This document shows positions 41,206 through 50,348 of a stretch of DNA of 64,000 nt, in pieces. The position numbers were made by a program, and so were the translations under genes. The stretch's first letter is position 1, and each line of letters begins with the position of its first letter. The notes beneath the pieces are model-generated. The model was given only the letters and a program-made list of their open reading frames with translations. It was not told the DNA's origin and did no database searches. Origin of the DNA: Pseudomonadota bacterium (lineage in GTDB: Bacteria > Pseudomonadota > Gammaproteobacteria > Burkholderiales > Burkholderiaceae_C); assembly GCA_020161775.1 (NCBI GenBank), contig JAIUOW010000020.1, forward strand, positions 1 to 64,000, given 5' to 3'.

Positions 41206-42402
41206 ATGCAACTAGGCGACTCTCGCACAGGAAAACTGGCCGCCAACATCGCCGGCTTCGGCAGGGCCCTGCGCAGGGCCGGCGTGCGGACGGACAGCGC
41301 GCGGATTGCGCTCGCGCAGGAAGCGGCGCTGCTGGTGGGCGTGGACAGCAAGCCCGACCTGGGCGCCGCCATGGAGGCCGTGATGGTCAGCCGCGAACAG
41401 GACCGCCTGGTGTTTCGCGAGCTGTTTGACGTTTACTTCCGCAACCCCGAAGTGGCCAACAAGCTGCTGTCGCAGCTGCTGCCCAGCGCCGAGGGCAAGG
41501 CCGAGCCCAGCAAACGCCGCCCGCGCGTGCGCGAGGCGCTGCAGCCGCAAAAGGCCTACGGCCAACAGGCCGCCCCCAAGAAGGAAGACCAGAAGCTTGA
41601 GTTTGACGCCGCCATGACGGCCAGCGATCTGCAGCGCCTGAAGCATGCCGACTTCAGCGCCCTGAGCGCCAGCGAATACCACCTGGTCGAGCGGCTGGCG
41701 CGCGACGTGGCACTGCCACTGCCGCAGGTACGGTCGCGCCGGCTTCAACCGGGCGCGCGTGGCCATCGCATGCACTGGCCGGGCTTGATGCGCCGGGCCG
41801 CGCGCACCGGCGGCGAAATCCTGCAACTGCGCCGCCTGCAGCGCCAGCGCCAGCCACTGCCTTTGCTGGTGCTGGTGGATGTGTCGGGCTCGATGGAACG
41901 CTATGCGCGGCTGCTGCTGGCGTTTTTGCATGCGGCCACGCGCAACGCCAATGGCCACCGCGCGCAGCGCGACGTGTTTGCCTTCGGCACGCACCTGACC
42001 GACCTGACGCCGGCCTTCCGGCTGGCCGATACCGACGCCATGCTGGCGGCGGCCAGCGCGCTGATCGACGACTTTGCCGGTGGCACCCGTTTGGGCGAAT
42101 CGCTGGCCACGTTGCGCCAGCAGCACGCGCGCCGGCTGGTGGGCCGGCGCACGCTGGTGCTGGTGATCAGCGACGGGCTGGACACCGGCGAGCCCGCTGC
42201 ACTGGATGCCGAGCTGGCCTGGCTGCGCCGGCGTTGCCGCCGCCTGCTGTGGCTCAATCCACTGCTGCGCTTTGACGGCTATTCACCGTTGGCGCGCGGG
42301 GCGGCCGTGCTGCACCGCCATGCCCATGGCATGCTGGCGGTGCACAACATCACCAGGCTTGAGGAACTGGCGGGCAGTCTGGCCGCTCTGATGAAAAACT
42401 GA
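41206..42402 (+). CDS. coxE: VWA-domain CoxE-like protein
   Basis: The 398-residue protein has a variable N-terminal half and a C-terminal von Willebrand A domain. The metal-binding MIDAS is intact: LLVLVDVSGSMERYARLLL (DxSxS), a Thr in GTRLGESLATL, and LVISDGLDTGEP. CoxE works with the MoxR ATPase CoxD in maturing molybdenum hydroxylases. It is followed by coxG after 16 bases. Confidence 0.9.
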   Translation: MQLGDSRTGKLAANIAGFGRALRRAGVRTDSARIALAQEAALLVGVDSKPDLGAAMEAVMVSREQDRLVFRELFDVYFRNPEVANKLLSQLLPSAEGKAEPSKRRPRVREALQPQKAYGQQAAPKKEDQKLEFDAAMTASDLQRLKHADFSALSASEYHLVERLARDVALPLPQVRSRRLQPGARGHRMHWPGLMRRAARTGGEILQLRRLQRQRQPLPLLVLVDVSGSMERYARLLLAFLHAATRNANGHRAQRDVFAFGTHLTDLTPAFRLADTDAMLAAASALIDDFAGGTRLGESLATLRQQHARRLVGRRTLVLVISDGLDTGEPAALDAELAWLRRRCRRLLWLNPLLRFDGYSPLARGAAVLHRHAHGMLAVHNITRLEELAGSLAALMKN

Positions 42403-42418
42403 CAGAAAGAACAACACC

Positions 42419-43000
42419 ATGGAAATGCAAGGAAGCCGCGCGCTGGCCATCACCCAGCAACAAGCCTGGGACGCGCTGAACAATCCCGATGTGCTCAAGG
42501 TCTGCATCCCCGGCTGCGACAAGGTTGAGCCCACGGGCGACAACCAGTACGCCGTGGGCGTGGCCGTGAAGATCGGCCCGGTGTCGGCCAAGTTCAACGG
42601 CAAGATCACGCTGTCGGACATCAACCCGCCCAACAGCTACACCATCACCTTTGACGGGCAGGGTGGCGCGGCCGGCTTTGGCAAGGGCAATTCGCAGGTC
42701 AGGCTGTCGCCGCCCGAAGAAGGCCAGGGCTGCGTGCTCAGCTACAGCGTGCATGCCTCGGTGGGGGGCAAGATCGCACAGATGGGCCAGCGCCTGATTG
42801 ACGGTGTGGCCAAGTCCATGGCCGAGGATTTCTTCAAGCGGTTTGACGAAGAGATGCAGCGCCAGCACCCGGGCGCCTATGCCGCGGCAGCGCCTGCCCC
42901 CGCAGCGGCACCCGGACCTGGCACAGGCGGCGGCGTCCCGGCCTGGGCCTGGGTGGCCGGCGCCGTGGTGGTGCTGGCTGCCATCTGGCTGTTGCGCTGA
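42419..43000 (+). CDS. coxG: CoxG-like SRPBCC membrane-anchor protein
   Basis: The 193-residue protein has an SRPBCC/CoxG domain (residues 1 to about 145, starting MEMQGSRALAITQQQAWDAL). A Pro/Ala-rich linker and a C-terminal membrane helix (AWVAGAVVVLAAIWLL) follow. CoxG proteins recruit CO dehydrogenase to the membrane and bind quinone-like ligands. The layout fits that anchor role and links the enzyme to the respiratory chain. Confidence 0.92.
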   Translation: MEMQGSRALAITQQQAWDALNNPDVLKVCIPGCDKVEPTGDNQYAVGVAVKIGPVSAKFNGKITLSDINPPNSYTITFDGQGGAAGFGKGNSQVRLSPPEEGQGCVLSYSVHASVGGKIAQMGQRLIDGVAKSMAEDFFKRFDEEMQRQHPGAYAAAAPAPAAAPGPGTGGGVPAWAWVAGAVVVLAAIWLLR

Positions 43001-43034
43001 CTGTTGCGCTGACCCCTGCACGAAAGGAGCCGCC

Positions 43035-44105
43035 ATGGAAAACCTGGACGTCATGGTGCTGCGCACGCTGCGCGACTGGCGCGCAGCCGGTCAGCGCGCG
43101 CTGCTGGCCACGGTGGTGCGCACCTGGGGCAGCTCGCCCCGGCCCATCGGCTCGATCATGGCGCTCAGCGAGACGGGCGCTGTCGTGGGGTCGGTCTCGG
43201 GGGGCTGCATTGAAGACGACCTGATCTACCGCTTCACGCAAGCCTATTCAGGCCAGGGCGAGGACAGGCACATCCCCAGCGGCGCGCCGGGCTTTGTGAA
43301 GTACGGCATCAGCGCCGACGAAGCCCACCGCTTTGGCCTGCCCTGCGGCGGCACGCTGGAGCTGCTGCTGGAATACGACCCCGACGCGGCCCAGCTGGCG
43401 GCGCTGGTGATGGCACTGGAAGATGGCCAGCTCATGCAGCGAACGGTGCGGCTGGCCGATGGCGCGGTCACGCTGGCACAGGCGTCTGCGCCTGAAGAGC
43501 TGACCGTGTCTGACACAGCACTGGTCAATACCTTTGGCCCGGAATACCGCATGCTGCTGATCGGCGCGGGGCAGCTCACCGAATACCTGGCCACCATGGC
43601 GCTGTTCAGTGGCTTTGCGGTGACGGTGTGCGACCCGCGCGAGGAATACCGCGGCGCCTGGAGCGTGGCCGGTGCCAAGGTGGTGGCCGACATGCCCGAC
43701 GACGTGGTGGCCGCCTTCAAACCCGACCGGCGCAGCTGCGTGGTGGCGTTGACACACGACCCCAAGCTGGACGACCTGGCGCTGCTGGAGGCGCTGAAGA
43801 CCGACGCGTTCTACGTGGGCGCGATTGGCAGCCGCCGCAACAACGACGCCCGCCATGCCCGAATGGCCGAGCACTTTGACCAGACCGAGCAGGACCTCAA
43901 GCGCCTGCGCGGGCCCATTGGCATCTACATCGGCAGCAAGACCCCACCCGAAATCGCGGTGAGCGTCATGGCCGAAATCCTGGCGGTGAAAAACGGCGTG
44001 ACCCTGCCACGCGACATGGACGTGGCCCAGGCCAAGAACGACCGCGCCGTGCCGGCCAACGACCCTGGTGCGCTGGTGTGCGGCGTGCCGCGCACGCAGC
44101 GTTGA
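43035..44105 (+). CDS. xdhC: XdhC/CoxI family maturation factor
   Basis: The 356-residue protein has the N-terminal XdhC motif GSVSGGCIEDDL and a C-terminal Rossmann domain (LLIGAGQLTEYLATMALFSG, then FYVGAIGSRRNNDARH). XdhC-like proteins bind molybdenum cofactor, help sulfurate it and insert it into xanthine-dehydrogenase-family enzymes. An AAGGAG site six bases upstream supports the ATG at 43035. It ends the cox gene cluster. Confidence 0.92.
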   Translation: MENLDVMVLRTLRDWRAAGQRALLATVVRTWGSSPRPIGSIMALSETGAVVGSVSGGCIEDDLIYRFTQAYSGQGEDRHIPSGAPGFVKYGISADEAHRFGLPCGGTLELLLEYDPDAAQLAALVMALEDGQLMQRTVRLADGAVTLAQASAPEELTVSDTALVNTFGPEYRMLLIGAGQLTEYLATMALFSGFAVTVCDPREEYRGAWSVAGAKVVADMPDDVVAAFKPDRRSCVVALTHDPKLDDLALLEALKTDAFYVGAIGSRRNNDARHARMAEHFDQTEQDLKRLRGPIGIYIGSKTPPEIAVSVMAEILAVKNGVTLPRDMDVAQAKNDRAVPANDPGALVCGVPRTQR

Positions 44106-44111
44106 GGCCTG

Positions 44112-44528
44112 TCAGGCGCAGGCCGCCTTGATGATGCGCTGCGTCGGGTTGGGCTCCACGTCCAGGAACAGCATGGGACGCGGGTTGTCGCGGGAATAAG
44201 TGGAGGTCTGGTGCGGCGGGCCTTTCCACAGGGGCTGGTTGTAGAAGGTCAGCGACAGGTAGTGCGCCTTGCCATCGGTGCAGTTGAACAGCACCGTGGC
44301 GTAGTAAGACCGGTAGGGCACGCCGTCCCAGCTGGTGCGCGGGGCGGACCGGCTCACGCGCACGCCCAGTGTTCGTTCCGCGCCATGGATGTCCAGCGGT
44401 GCCGGGTCCACTTCAATGGTGTTCAGGCTGGGGTCGGCCCGGTCGCCCAGCACGGTGAACCAGTTGGGCGGGGTCTGCGCCAGCGCCTGGGTGCACCCCA
44501 GGCACAGCAGGAACAACACTGTCTTCAC
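44112..44528 (-). CDS. Secreted unknown protein
   Basis: The 138-residue product has a clear signal peptide (MKTVLFLLCLGCTQALAQ). The beta-rich mature part contains VRVSRSAPRTSWDGVPYRSY and a Cys pair (LFNCTDG and IIKAACA) that could form a disulfide in the periplasm. The pattern recalls small surface-adhesin-E-like proteins, but I cannot assign a function. It converges on xdhC with a six-base gap and follows crcB directly. Confidence 0.7.
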   Translation of the reverse strand: MKTVLFLLCLGCTQALAQTPPNWFTVLGDRADPSLNTIEVDPAPLDIHGAERTLGVRVSRSAPRTSWDGVPYRSYYATVLFNCTDGKAHYLSLTFYNQPLWKGPPHQTSTYSRDNPRPMLFLDVEPNPTQRIIKAACA

Positions 44529-44915
44529 TCAACCTCCGCGCAGGGCCAGCAGGTACCCTGCGGACCGCATGCCGGCCACAGTCAATACCAGGGAGCCCGC
44601 GAAGTGTAGCAACGCAGTGCCCATGGCCAGCAGGTAGCGTTGCTGCATCAGCATGCCCACCACCTCGGCGCTGAACGTCGAAAACGTGGTGAGTGCGCCC
44701 AGGAACCCGGTGACCAGCGCCAGGCGCCACACCGGGTCGATCTGGGGCAGGGCGTGGAAGATGGCAACACAGATGCCGACCAGATAACCGCCGACGAGGT
44801 TGGCCGCCAGCGTACCCCAGGGGATCAACGCCCCAGGGTTCAGCCACAGCGAGAGACCCCAGCGGCCGAGTGCGCCCACGCAGGCGCCGACGCAGATGGC
44901 CAATACGCTCAACAT
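44529..44915 (-). CDS. crcB: Fluoride channel/exporter
   Basis: The 128-residue protein has four membrane helices and the Fluc signatures GALGRWGLSLWL, GTLAANLVGGYLVG and TGFLGALTTFSTFSAEVV. The Asn, Phe and Thr-rich TTFSTF region lines the fluoride path. It forms an antiparallel dimer that exports fluoride. The ATG shares a base with the stop of the upstream TRAP permease gene (TGATG). No fluoride riboswitch was seen. Confidence 0.92.
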   Translation of the reverse strand: MLSVLAICVGACVGALGRWGLSLWLNPGALIPWGTLAANLVGGYLVGICVAIFHALPQIDPVWRLALVTGFLGALTTFSTFSAEVVGMLMQQRYLLAMGTALLHFAGSLVLTVAGMRSAGYLLALRGG

Positions 44916-46216
44916 CACTTCATCATCTGCTGGGGCAACCAGGTCACGATGCCGGGGAATATGTAGATCAGCAGCACGCCTACGCACATCAGCAGGAACA
45001 TGGGGACGGTGACCTTGGCGATCCAGGTCAGCTCGCGCCCGGTCATGCCTTGCAGCACGAACAGGTTGAAGCCCACGGGTGGTGTGATCTGCGCCATCTC
45101 GACCACCAGCACGATGAAGATGCCGAACCAGATCGGGTCAATGCCGGCCTTCGCCACCGTGGGCATGATCACGCCCATGGTCAGCACCACCATGGAAATG
45201 CCGTCCAGGAAGCAGCCCAGGATGATGAAGAACACCGCCAGCGCCGCAATCAGCTGGCCTTGCGTGAGGCCCAGCGACGCGATCCATTCCGCCAGGTGGC
45301 GTGGCAGCCCGATGTAGCCCATGCTTAGCGTCAGGAACGCCGCCCCGGCCAGGATCAGCGCGATCATGCAGTACAGGCGCGTGGCGCCCATGAGCGAGTC
45401 CTTGAATGACTGCCAGCTGAGCGAGCCCTGTACCCCCGAGATGATGAGCGAACCCACCACGCCCACCGCGGCAGCCTCGGTGGCCGTGGCGATGCCGGTG
45501 TAGATGGAGCCCAGCACGGCGGAGATCAGCAGCACCACCGGGATCAGGCTGCGCGACTCAGCCAGCTTCTGCATGAAGCTCAGCGTTTTGTCCGCGGCCG
45601 GTATCTTGCCGGGATTGACCAGGGCCCAAGCCGCGATGTAGCCCGAGAACAGCAGTGCCAGCATCAGCCCTGGCAACACGCCTGCAATGAACAGCCGGGC
45701 GATCGACACTTCCGCCGTCACGCCGTACACGATCATGATGATGGATGGCGGGATGAGCAGGCCCAGGGTGCTGGCGCCGGCCAGCGTGCCGACGATCATG
45801 TGCTCCGGGTAGCCGCGCCGGCTGAGCTCGGGCAGCGTCATCTTGCCGATGGTGGCGCAGGTGGCAGCGCTGGAGCCCGACACGGCCGCAAAGATGGTGC
45901 AGCCCGCCACGTTGGTATGCAGCAGCCGCCCAGGCAGGCTTTGCATCCACGGCGCCAGGCCCTTGAACATGTCGTTGCTCAGCCGGGTGCGAAACAGGAT
46001 TTCGCCCATCCACACAAACAGCGGCAACGCCGTGAGCGTCCAGCTGGAGGCCGAGCCCCAGATGGTCACGGCCATGGCATCGCCCGCCGGGCGCGAACTG
46101 AACAGCTGCATGCCGATCCAGGCCACGCCCGACAGCGTGAGCCCGATCCACACGCCGCTGCCCAGGATCAGGAACAGGGACAGGACCAGCAGGCCCGTGA
46201 TGGCGAGGTCACTCAT
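44915..46216 (-). CDS. TRAP transporter large permease (DctM)
   Basis: The 433-residue protein is a standard-length TRAP large permease. Signatures are ALPLFVWMGEILFRTRLSND, AAVSGSSAATCATIGKMTLP, LIPPSIIMIVYGVTAEVSIA and ITPPVGFNLFVLQGMTGREL. It imports an organic acid with sodium. Its sequence closely parallels the DctM at 51942-53240, so the two systems probably carry similar ligands. It overlaps dctQ by eight bases. Confidence 0.93.
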   Translation of the reverse strand: MSDLAITGLLVLSLFLILGSGVWIGLTLSGVAWIGMQLFSSRPAGDAMAVTIWGSASSWTLTALPLFVWMGEILFRTRLSNDMFKGLAPWMQSLPGRLLHTNVAGCTIFAAVSGSSAATCATIGKMTLPELSRRGYPEHMIVGTLAGASTLGLLIPPSIIMIVYGVTAEVSIARLFIAGVLPGLMLALLFSGYIAAWALVNPGKIPAADKTLSFMQKLAESRSLIPVVLLISAVLGSIYTGIATATEAAAVGVVGSLIISGVQGSLSWQSFKDSLMGATRLYCMIALILAGAAFLTLSMGYIGLPRHLAEWIASLGLTQGQLIAALAVFFIILGCFLDGISMVVLTMGVIMPTVAKAGIDPIWFGIFIVLVVEMAQITPPVGFNLFVLQGMTGRELTWIAKVTVPMFLLMCVGVLLIYIFPGIVTWLPQQMMK

Positions 46217-46718
46217 TGCGCAGGGCCTCGCCTGTTTCCACAGTCACGCGGCGTCCGCGCAGCTCCAGCACGAGCTCGTCCACGAATGCGATGGCCAGGA
46301 TGACGGTGCCCAGCGCCATGGCGAGCTGCGGTATCCACAGGGGCGTGGCGTCACTGGACGTGGAGATGTCGTGAAAGCTGTAGGACTGCCAGGACAGACG
46401 CACGCTGTAGAACGCAAACAGCAGGGCCAGCAGCGTGGCCGCGCCCAGCGCCCAGACCTCCAGGCCGCGTTTCCATCGGCCCTTCAGTGCATTGATGACC
46501 AGCGTGACGCGGATGTGCTCGCCACGCTTGAGGGTATGGGCCAGCGCCAGGAAGCCGCTGGCCGCCATGAAGTAGCCCGCATAGGCATCCGTGCCCGGCA
46601 CGTGGAACTGCAGTTGCCGGCTGACGATGGACAGCAGCACCATGACCAGCAGGCCCACCATGAAAAGCGCCGCCAGGGCGGCGGCGCTCAGGTACAGCGC
46701 ATCGAGAAACTTGCGCAT
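46209..46718 (-). CDS. TRAP transporter small permease (DctQ)
   Basis: The 169-residue protein has four membrane helices and the DctQ pattern VPGTDAYAGYFMAASGFLAL followed by KRGEHIRVTLVINAL. It pairs with the large permease downstream and follows dctP by six bases. The sequence is close in pattern to the small permease at 51414-51923. Confidence 0.92.
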   Translation of the reverse strand: MRKFLDALYLSAAALAALFMVGLLVMVLLSIVSRQLQFHVPGTDAYAGYFMAASGFLALAHTLKRGEHIRVTLVINALKGRWKRGLEVWALGAATLLALLFAFYSVRLSWQSYSFHDISTSSDATPLWIPQLAMALGTVILAIAFVDELVLELRGRRVTVETGEALRNE

Positions 46719-46724
46719 CGGTGC

Positions 46725-47690
46725 TTACTTGCGGAAGGCGTCAACCAGTTGCTGGCCTTCGGGGCCGGCCTTGTCCAGCCATTCCTTGAGCATCACGTCG
46801 CCGACTTTCTTCATGTCGGCCTTCAGCGTCGCCGAGGGCGGCAGGATGTTCATGCCGGCGGCCTTGAGCTTGTCCAGCGTGTCGCCGTTGGCCTTCTTGC
46901 TGGCGGCCAGTCCGCGGGCTTCGGCGTCGGCGCCAGCCTTGAGCAGGGCGTCCTGCGTGGGCTTGTCCAGCGCGTCGAAAGCCTTCTTGTTGACCAGCAC
47001 GGCGTTCTTGGGCAGCCAGGCCTGGGTGTCGTACCAGTACTTGATGTGCTCGTAGGTCTTGGAGTCAAAGCCGGTGGAGCCCGAGGACATGTAGCTTTCG
47101 ATCACGCCCGTGGCCATGGCCTGCGACAGCTCGGCGGCCTGCACGGTCACGGGCTGGGCCCCCACCAGCTCGGCGATGCGCGCGGTGGCGGGGCTGTAGG
47201 CGCGCCACTTCACGCTCTTGAGGTCGGCTGCGCTGTTGATGGGCTTCTTGACGTAGATGCCTTGGGGGGGCCACGGCACGGCGTACAGGGCCATCATGCC
47301 GTCGGCGGCCAGCTTCTTGTCCATGAACGGCTTTTGCGCTTTCCACAGCTTGACCGCCGCGTCGTAGCTGTCAGCCAGGAACGGGATGCCGTCGGCGCCA
47401 AAGAGCTGCCATTCGTTCTGGAAGTTCACCAGCAGCACCTCGCCGATCTGGGCCTGGCCGCCTTGCACGGCGCGCTTGATCTCGGGGGCCTTGAACAGCG
47501 CGGCATTGGGGTGCACCGTGATCTTGAGCTTGCCGCCGGTGGCCTTGTCCACGTCGTTGGCAAACTGAACGAGGTTTTCGGTGTGGAAATTGGTGGCCGG
47601 GTAGGCTGCGGGCAGATCCCACTTGGTTTGCGCGAAGGCCGATGCGCCCAGGGTCAAGGCGGCGGCCATCAGTCCGAGTTTGTATTTCAT
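46725..47690 (-). CDS. TRAP solute-binding protein (DctP), pyroglutamate-type candidate
   Basis: The 321-residue protein has a signal peptide (MKYKLGLMAAALTLGASAFA) and a DctP fold beginning QTKWDLPAAYPATNFHTENL. The ligand-binding signature is WRAYSPATARIAELVGAQPV. It is closely related to the binding proteins at 50349 and 53268. Bordetella pertussis DctP6/DctP7, which bind pyroglutamate, belong to a comparable subfamily. With a 5-oxoprolinase and a D-Glu-cyclase-like gene nearby, pyroglutamate or a similar acid is the likely ligand (inference). GGAGAG precedes the start. Confidence 0.9.
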   Translation of the reverse strand: MKYKLGLMAAALTLGASAFAQTKWDLPAAYPATNFHTENLVQFANDVDKATGGKLKITVHPNAALFKAPEIKRAVQGGQAQIGEVLLVNFQNEWQLFGADGIPFLADSYDAAVKLWKAQKPFMDKKLAADGMMALYAVPWPPQGIYVKKPINSAADLKSVKWRAYSPATARIAELVGAQPVTVQAAELSQAMATGVIESYMSSGSTGFDSKTYEHIKYWYDTQAWLPKNAVLVNKKAFDALDKPTQDALLKAGADAEARGLAASKKANGDTLDKLKAAGMNILPPSATLKADMKKVGDVMLKEWLDKAGPEGQQLVDAFRK

Positions 47691-47743
47691 GGTCTCTCCG
47701 GGACAATGAGGTGGATGAACGAGAGCGCCAGCATAAATGCAAA

Positions 47744-47760
47744 TAGCGGGCCAGCCGCTA
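47744..47760. promoter_or_regulatory. Operator-like inverted repeat between dctP and the racemase gene
   Basis: TAGCGG-GCCAG-CCGCTA is a perfect six-base inverted repeat in the divergent region upstream of dctP. It is a candidate site for the LysR-type or another local regulator. Its position also argues that the racemase starts downstream of it, at GTG 47811. Confidence 0.45.
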
Positions 47761-47810
47761 CGGTATTTCCCCCGAGGGCTGTCACACAGGCGCCTGCGCC
47801 GGCCAGGCCG

Positions 47811-48503
47811 GTGCTGGGCATCGTCATGCTGGACACGCGCTTTCCCCGGCCGCCGGGCGACGTGGGCCATGCGGCCACCTGGGGTGTACCGGTCAATTTC
47901 AACGTGGTCCGCGGCATCTGGCCCGACAAGGTGGTGCGCTCCGCCAAGGGGCTGCGCGCCGGGCGCGTCACGCCCGCGTTCATTTCCGTGGTGCGCCACC
48001 TGGAAAAATCGGGCGTGGCGGCCATCACCACCAGCTGCGGCTTTCTGGTGCTGTTGCAAAAAGAACTACAGGCCGCGTGCAAGGTGCCAGTGCTCACGTC
48101 CAGCCTGCTGCTGTTGCCGCGCCTGCTCAAGGAGGAGGCCCAGGTGGGGGTGCTGACCATCAGTGCCGCCGCGCTGGGTGAAGAGCACCTGCGCAGCGCC
48201 GGTGTGCTGCGCGACCGCGTGAAGGATGTGCTGGTGCAGGGCGTGGACCCGCAGGGTGAATTTGCCACGGCCATCCTGGGCAACCGCGAGCAGATGGACC
48301 TGCAGCGCGCGGGCGCCGACGTGGTGGCTGCCGCGCTGGCGCTCAAGGCCCGCGCGCCGCAGCTGCGCACGGTGGTGCTGGAATGCACCAACATGCCGCC
48401 GTACGCGCAGCAGATCCGTGACGCGACGGCGCTGCAGGTGCTGTCACTGCGTGACCTGCCGGCGCTCCAACCCTTCGCTGCGTTGCCACAGGAGCCGGCA
48501 TGA
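47811..48503 (+). CDS. Aspartate/glutamate racemase family protein
   Basis: The roughly 230-residue protein begins LGIVMLDTRFPRPPGDVGHA, the expected family N terminus. It carries the two catalytic-Cys regions AAITTSCGFLVLL and VVLECTNMPPYA. Such enzymes invert or bind amino and hydroxy acids without a cofactor. An upstream ATG at 47715 is in frame but would leave only 24 bases to the divergent dctP start and cover an operator-like repeat, so I prefer GTG 47811. The stop overlaps the LysR start by four bases. Confidence 0.85.
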   Translation: MLGIVMLDTRFPRPPGDVGHAATWGVPVNFNVVRGIWPDKVVRSAKGLRAGRVTPAFISVVRHLEKSGVAAITTSCGFLVLLQKELQAACKVPVLTSSLLLLPRLLKEEAQVGVLTISAAALGEEHLRSAGVLRDRVKDVLVQGVDPQGEFATAILGNREQMDLQRAGADVVAAALALKARAPQLRTVVLECTNMPPYAQQIRDATALQVLSLRDLPALQPFAALPQEPA

Positions 48504-49411
48504 ATCTGCGTTTTGTGGAGGCGTTTTACTGGGTTGCGTCGCTCAAGAGCGTGACGCGCGCGGCCGAGAAGCTGTTTCTCACGCAGTCGGCCATGTCCAG
48601 CCGCATCGCTGCGCTGGAAGAAGAGCTGGGCGTGCTGCTGCTGGACCGGCGCGACAAGCAGTTTCGCCTGACGATTGCGGGCACGCGATTCTTCACCTAT
48701 GCCCAGCGCCTGCTGGAGCTGCAGCGCGAGGTCAAGGCCGAAATGGGTTCGGGCGCGCCGATGGCCGTGTCCATGCGCATTGGCGCGATTGAATCGGTGC
48801 TGCACTCATGGCTTATCCCGTGGATCGAAAAGCTGCGCGCCGACCACCCGGCGCTGGAGCTGGAGCTGACGGTGGAAACCACGCCCATCCTGGTGGAGCA
48901 GGTGCAGCGCGGCACGCAGGACCTGGTGTTCGCCGCGCTGCCCGCGTCGGCCGATGGCGTGCGCAGCCGGGCGCTGCCGCCCATGGAGATGGTGTTCATG
49001 GGCAATGCGCAGCTGCACCGCAAGCGCCGCTACACCCTGGCGGAGCTGGGCGAGCAGGAAATCCTGACGTTCCAGCGCGGCTCGCTGCCTCATGTGGCGC
49101 TGGTGGACCTGTTTCGCCAGGCGGGCGTGGAACCCAAACGGGTGCACACGATTTCGTCGATCTCCGCCATGGTGCAGCTGGTGCAGGGCGGCTTTGGCGT
49201 GGCCACGCTGCCGCGCCGCGCGGTGCAGCGGCTGCTGGCCTTTCCCAACCTGAAGCTGCTGCCCTGCGACACCGCGCTGCAGCCCTTGCCCATTCACGCC
49301 AGCTACCGCAATGACCCCAGCTCGCACACGGTGGAGACGGTCATCAAGTCGGCGTTCGCGTTCATCGACGCAAAATCCGGCACCAAAAAGGTTCAGCGAA
49401 AAAATCGATGA
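48500..49411 (+). CDS. LysR family transcriptional regulator
   Basis: The 303-residue protein has an N-terminal winged HTH (NLRFVEAFYWVASLKSVTRA, then EKLFLTQSAMSSRIAALEEE) and a periplasmic-binding-like effector domain (about residues 90-295). It is translationally coupled to the racemase gene and sits between the two TRAP gene sets. It is therefore the likely regulator of this block, responding to an imported acid. Confidence 0.93.
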   Translation: MNLRFVEAFYWVASLKSVTRAAEKLFLTQSAMSSRIAALEEELGVLLLDRRDKQFRLTIAGTRFFTYAQRLLELQREVKAEMGSGAPMAVSMRIGAIESVLHSWLIPWIEKLRADHPALELELTVETTPILVEQVQRGTQDLVFAALPASADGVRSRALPPMEMVFMGNAQLHRKRRYTLAELGEQEILTFQRGSLPHVALVDLFRQAGVEPKRVHTISSISAMVQLVQGGFGVATLPRRAVQRLLAFPNLKLLPCDTALQPLPIHASYRNDPSSHTVETVIKSAFAFIDAKSGTKKVQRKNR

Positions 49412-49432
49412 TCTAAGCGAAAAATTTTGAAT

Positions 49433-49488
49433 TTGAACAAGCCCTGAGTGCCCACTACAATCCGCCCATCGTCATGCAATTGACATGA
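49433..49488 (+). promoter_or_regulatory. Promoter and operator-like repeat of the second TRAP operon
   Basis: TTGAAC (49433-49438) and TACAAT (49456-49461) are separated by 17 bases, a good sigma-70 match. Just after the expected start point, TCATG-7nt-CATGA (49472-49488) forms an inverted repeat suited to a repressor. It precedes the DUF1445 gene and its TRAP/oxoprolinase followers. Confidence 0.6.
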
Positions 49489-49508
49489 TTTGAATCAAAG
49501 GACGTGCG

Positions 49509-50333
49509 GTGGGATCAGCTCTGGATTTGGCGCAGGCGGTGTTTGGCCGCGAAGGCACGCAGAACGCGGCCCATGTACGCGGGCTGATCCGCCAGGGCGT
49601 GTGGACGCACCACACCAGCGGTCTGGCCGACGAGCATGTGCAGGGCAACGTGGTGATCCTGCCGGAGGCCCAGGCCAATGATTTCCTGCGCTACTGCCAG
49701 CGCAACCCCAAGCCCTGTCCGCTGCTGGCTGTATCGGAGCCCGGCCACGCGCTGCTGCCCACGCTGGGGCGTGACATCAACATCTGCACCGACGTGCCGC
49801 GCTACCGCGTGTGGCGCGATGGCGAGCTGGTGGAGGAGCCGTGCGACATCACCGCGCTGTGGCGCAACGACCTGGTGACCTTCGTCATCGGCTGCTCGTT
49901 CAGCTTCGAGCAGGCGCTGATGGATGCCGGGTTGCCGCTGCGCCATGTGCAGCAGGGCCGCAACGTGGCCATGTACCGCACCAATATCGCCACCCAGCCC
50001 GCCGGTGTGTTCCACGGCCCCATGGTCGTGTCCATGCGGCCCATGAAGGCCGCCGCCGTGATCCGCGCGGTGCAGGTGACCTCCCGCTTTCCTGACGTGC
50101 ATGGCGCGCCGGTGCACATCGGCGACCCGTCCCTGATCGGCATCGCCGACCTGCAGCAGCCCGACTATGGCGACGCGGTGGAGGTGATGCCCGATGAACT
50201 GCCGGTGTTCTGGGCCTGCGGCGTCACGCCGCAGGCCGCAATCCGCCAGGCCCGCCCCGCGTTCTGCATCACCCACGCGCCTGGCGCGATGCTGATCACC
50301 GATCTTCTCAACACCCAGCTTGCCAGCTTTTAA
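49509..50333 (+). CDS. DUF1445 putative hydro-lyase / D-glutamate cyclase-like protein
   Basis: The 274-residue protein matches the DUF1445 family. Visible segments are [60 protein letters not shown] and [13 protein letters not shown]. The mammalian homologue domain (DGLUCY) converts D-glutamate to 5-oxo-D-proline; bacterial members are annotated as hydro-lyases. It is the first gene of an operon that ends with a 5-oxoprolinase, which fits that chemistry. The start is a GTG with AAAGGA six bases upstream. Confidence 0.88.
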   Translation: MGSALDLAQAVFGREGTQNAAHVRGLIRQGVWTHHTSGLADEHVQGNVVILPEAQANDFLRYCQRNPKPCPLLAVSEPGHALLPTLGRDINICTDVPRYRVWRDGELVEEPCDITALWRNDLVTFVIGCSFSFEQALMDAGLPLRHVQQGRNVAMYRTNIATQPAGVFHGPMVVSMRPMKAAAVIRAVQVTSRFPDVHGAPVHIGDPSLIGIADLQQPDYGDAVEVMPDELPVFWACGVTPQAAIRQARPAFCITHAPGAMLITDLLNTQLASF

Positions 50334-50348
50334 CTCAAGGAGCCAACG

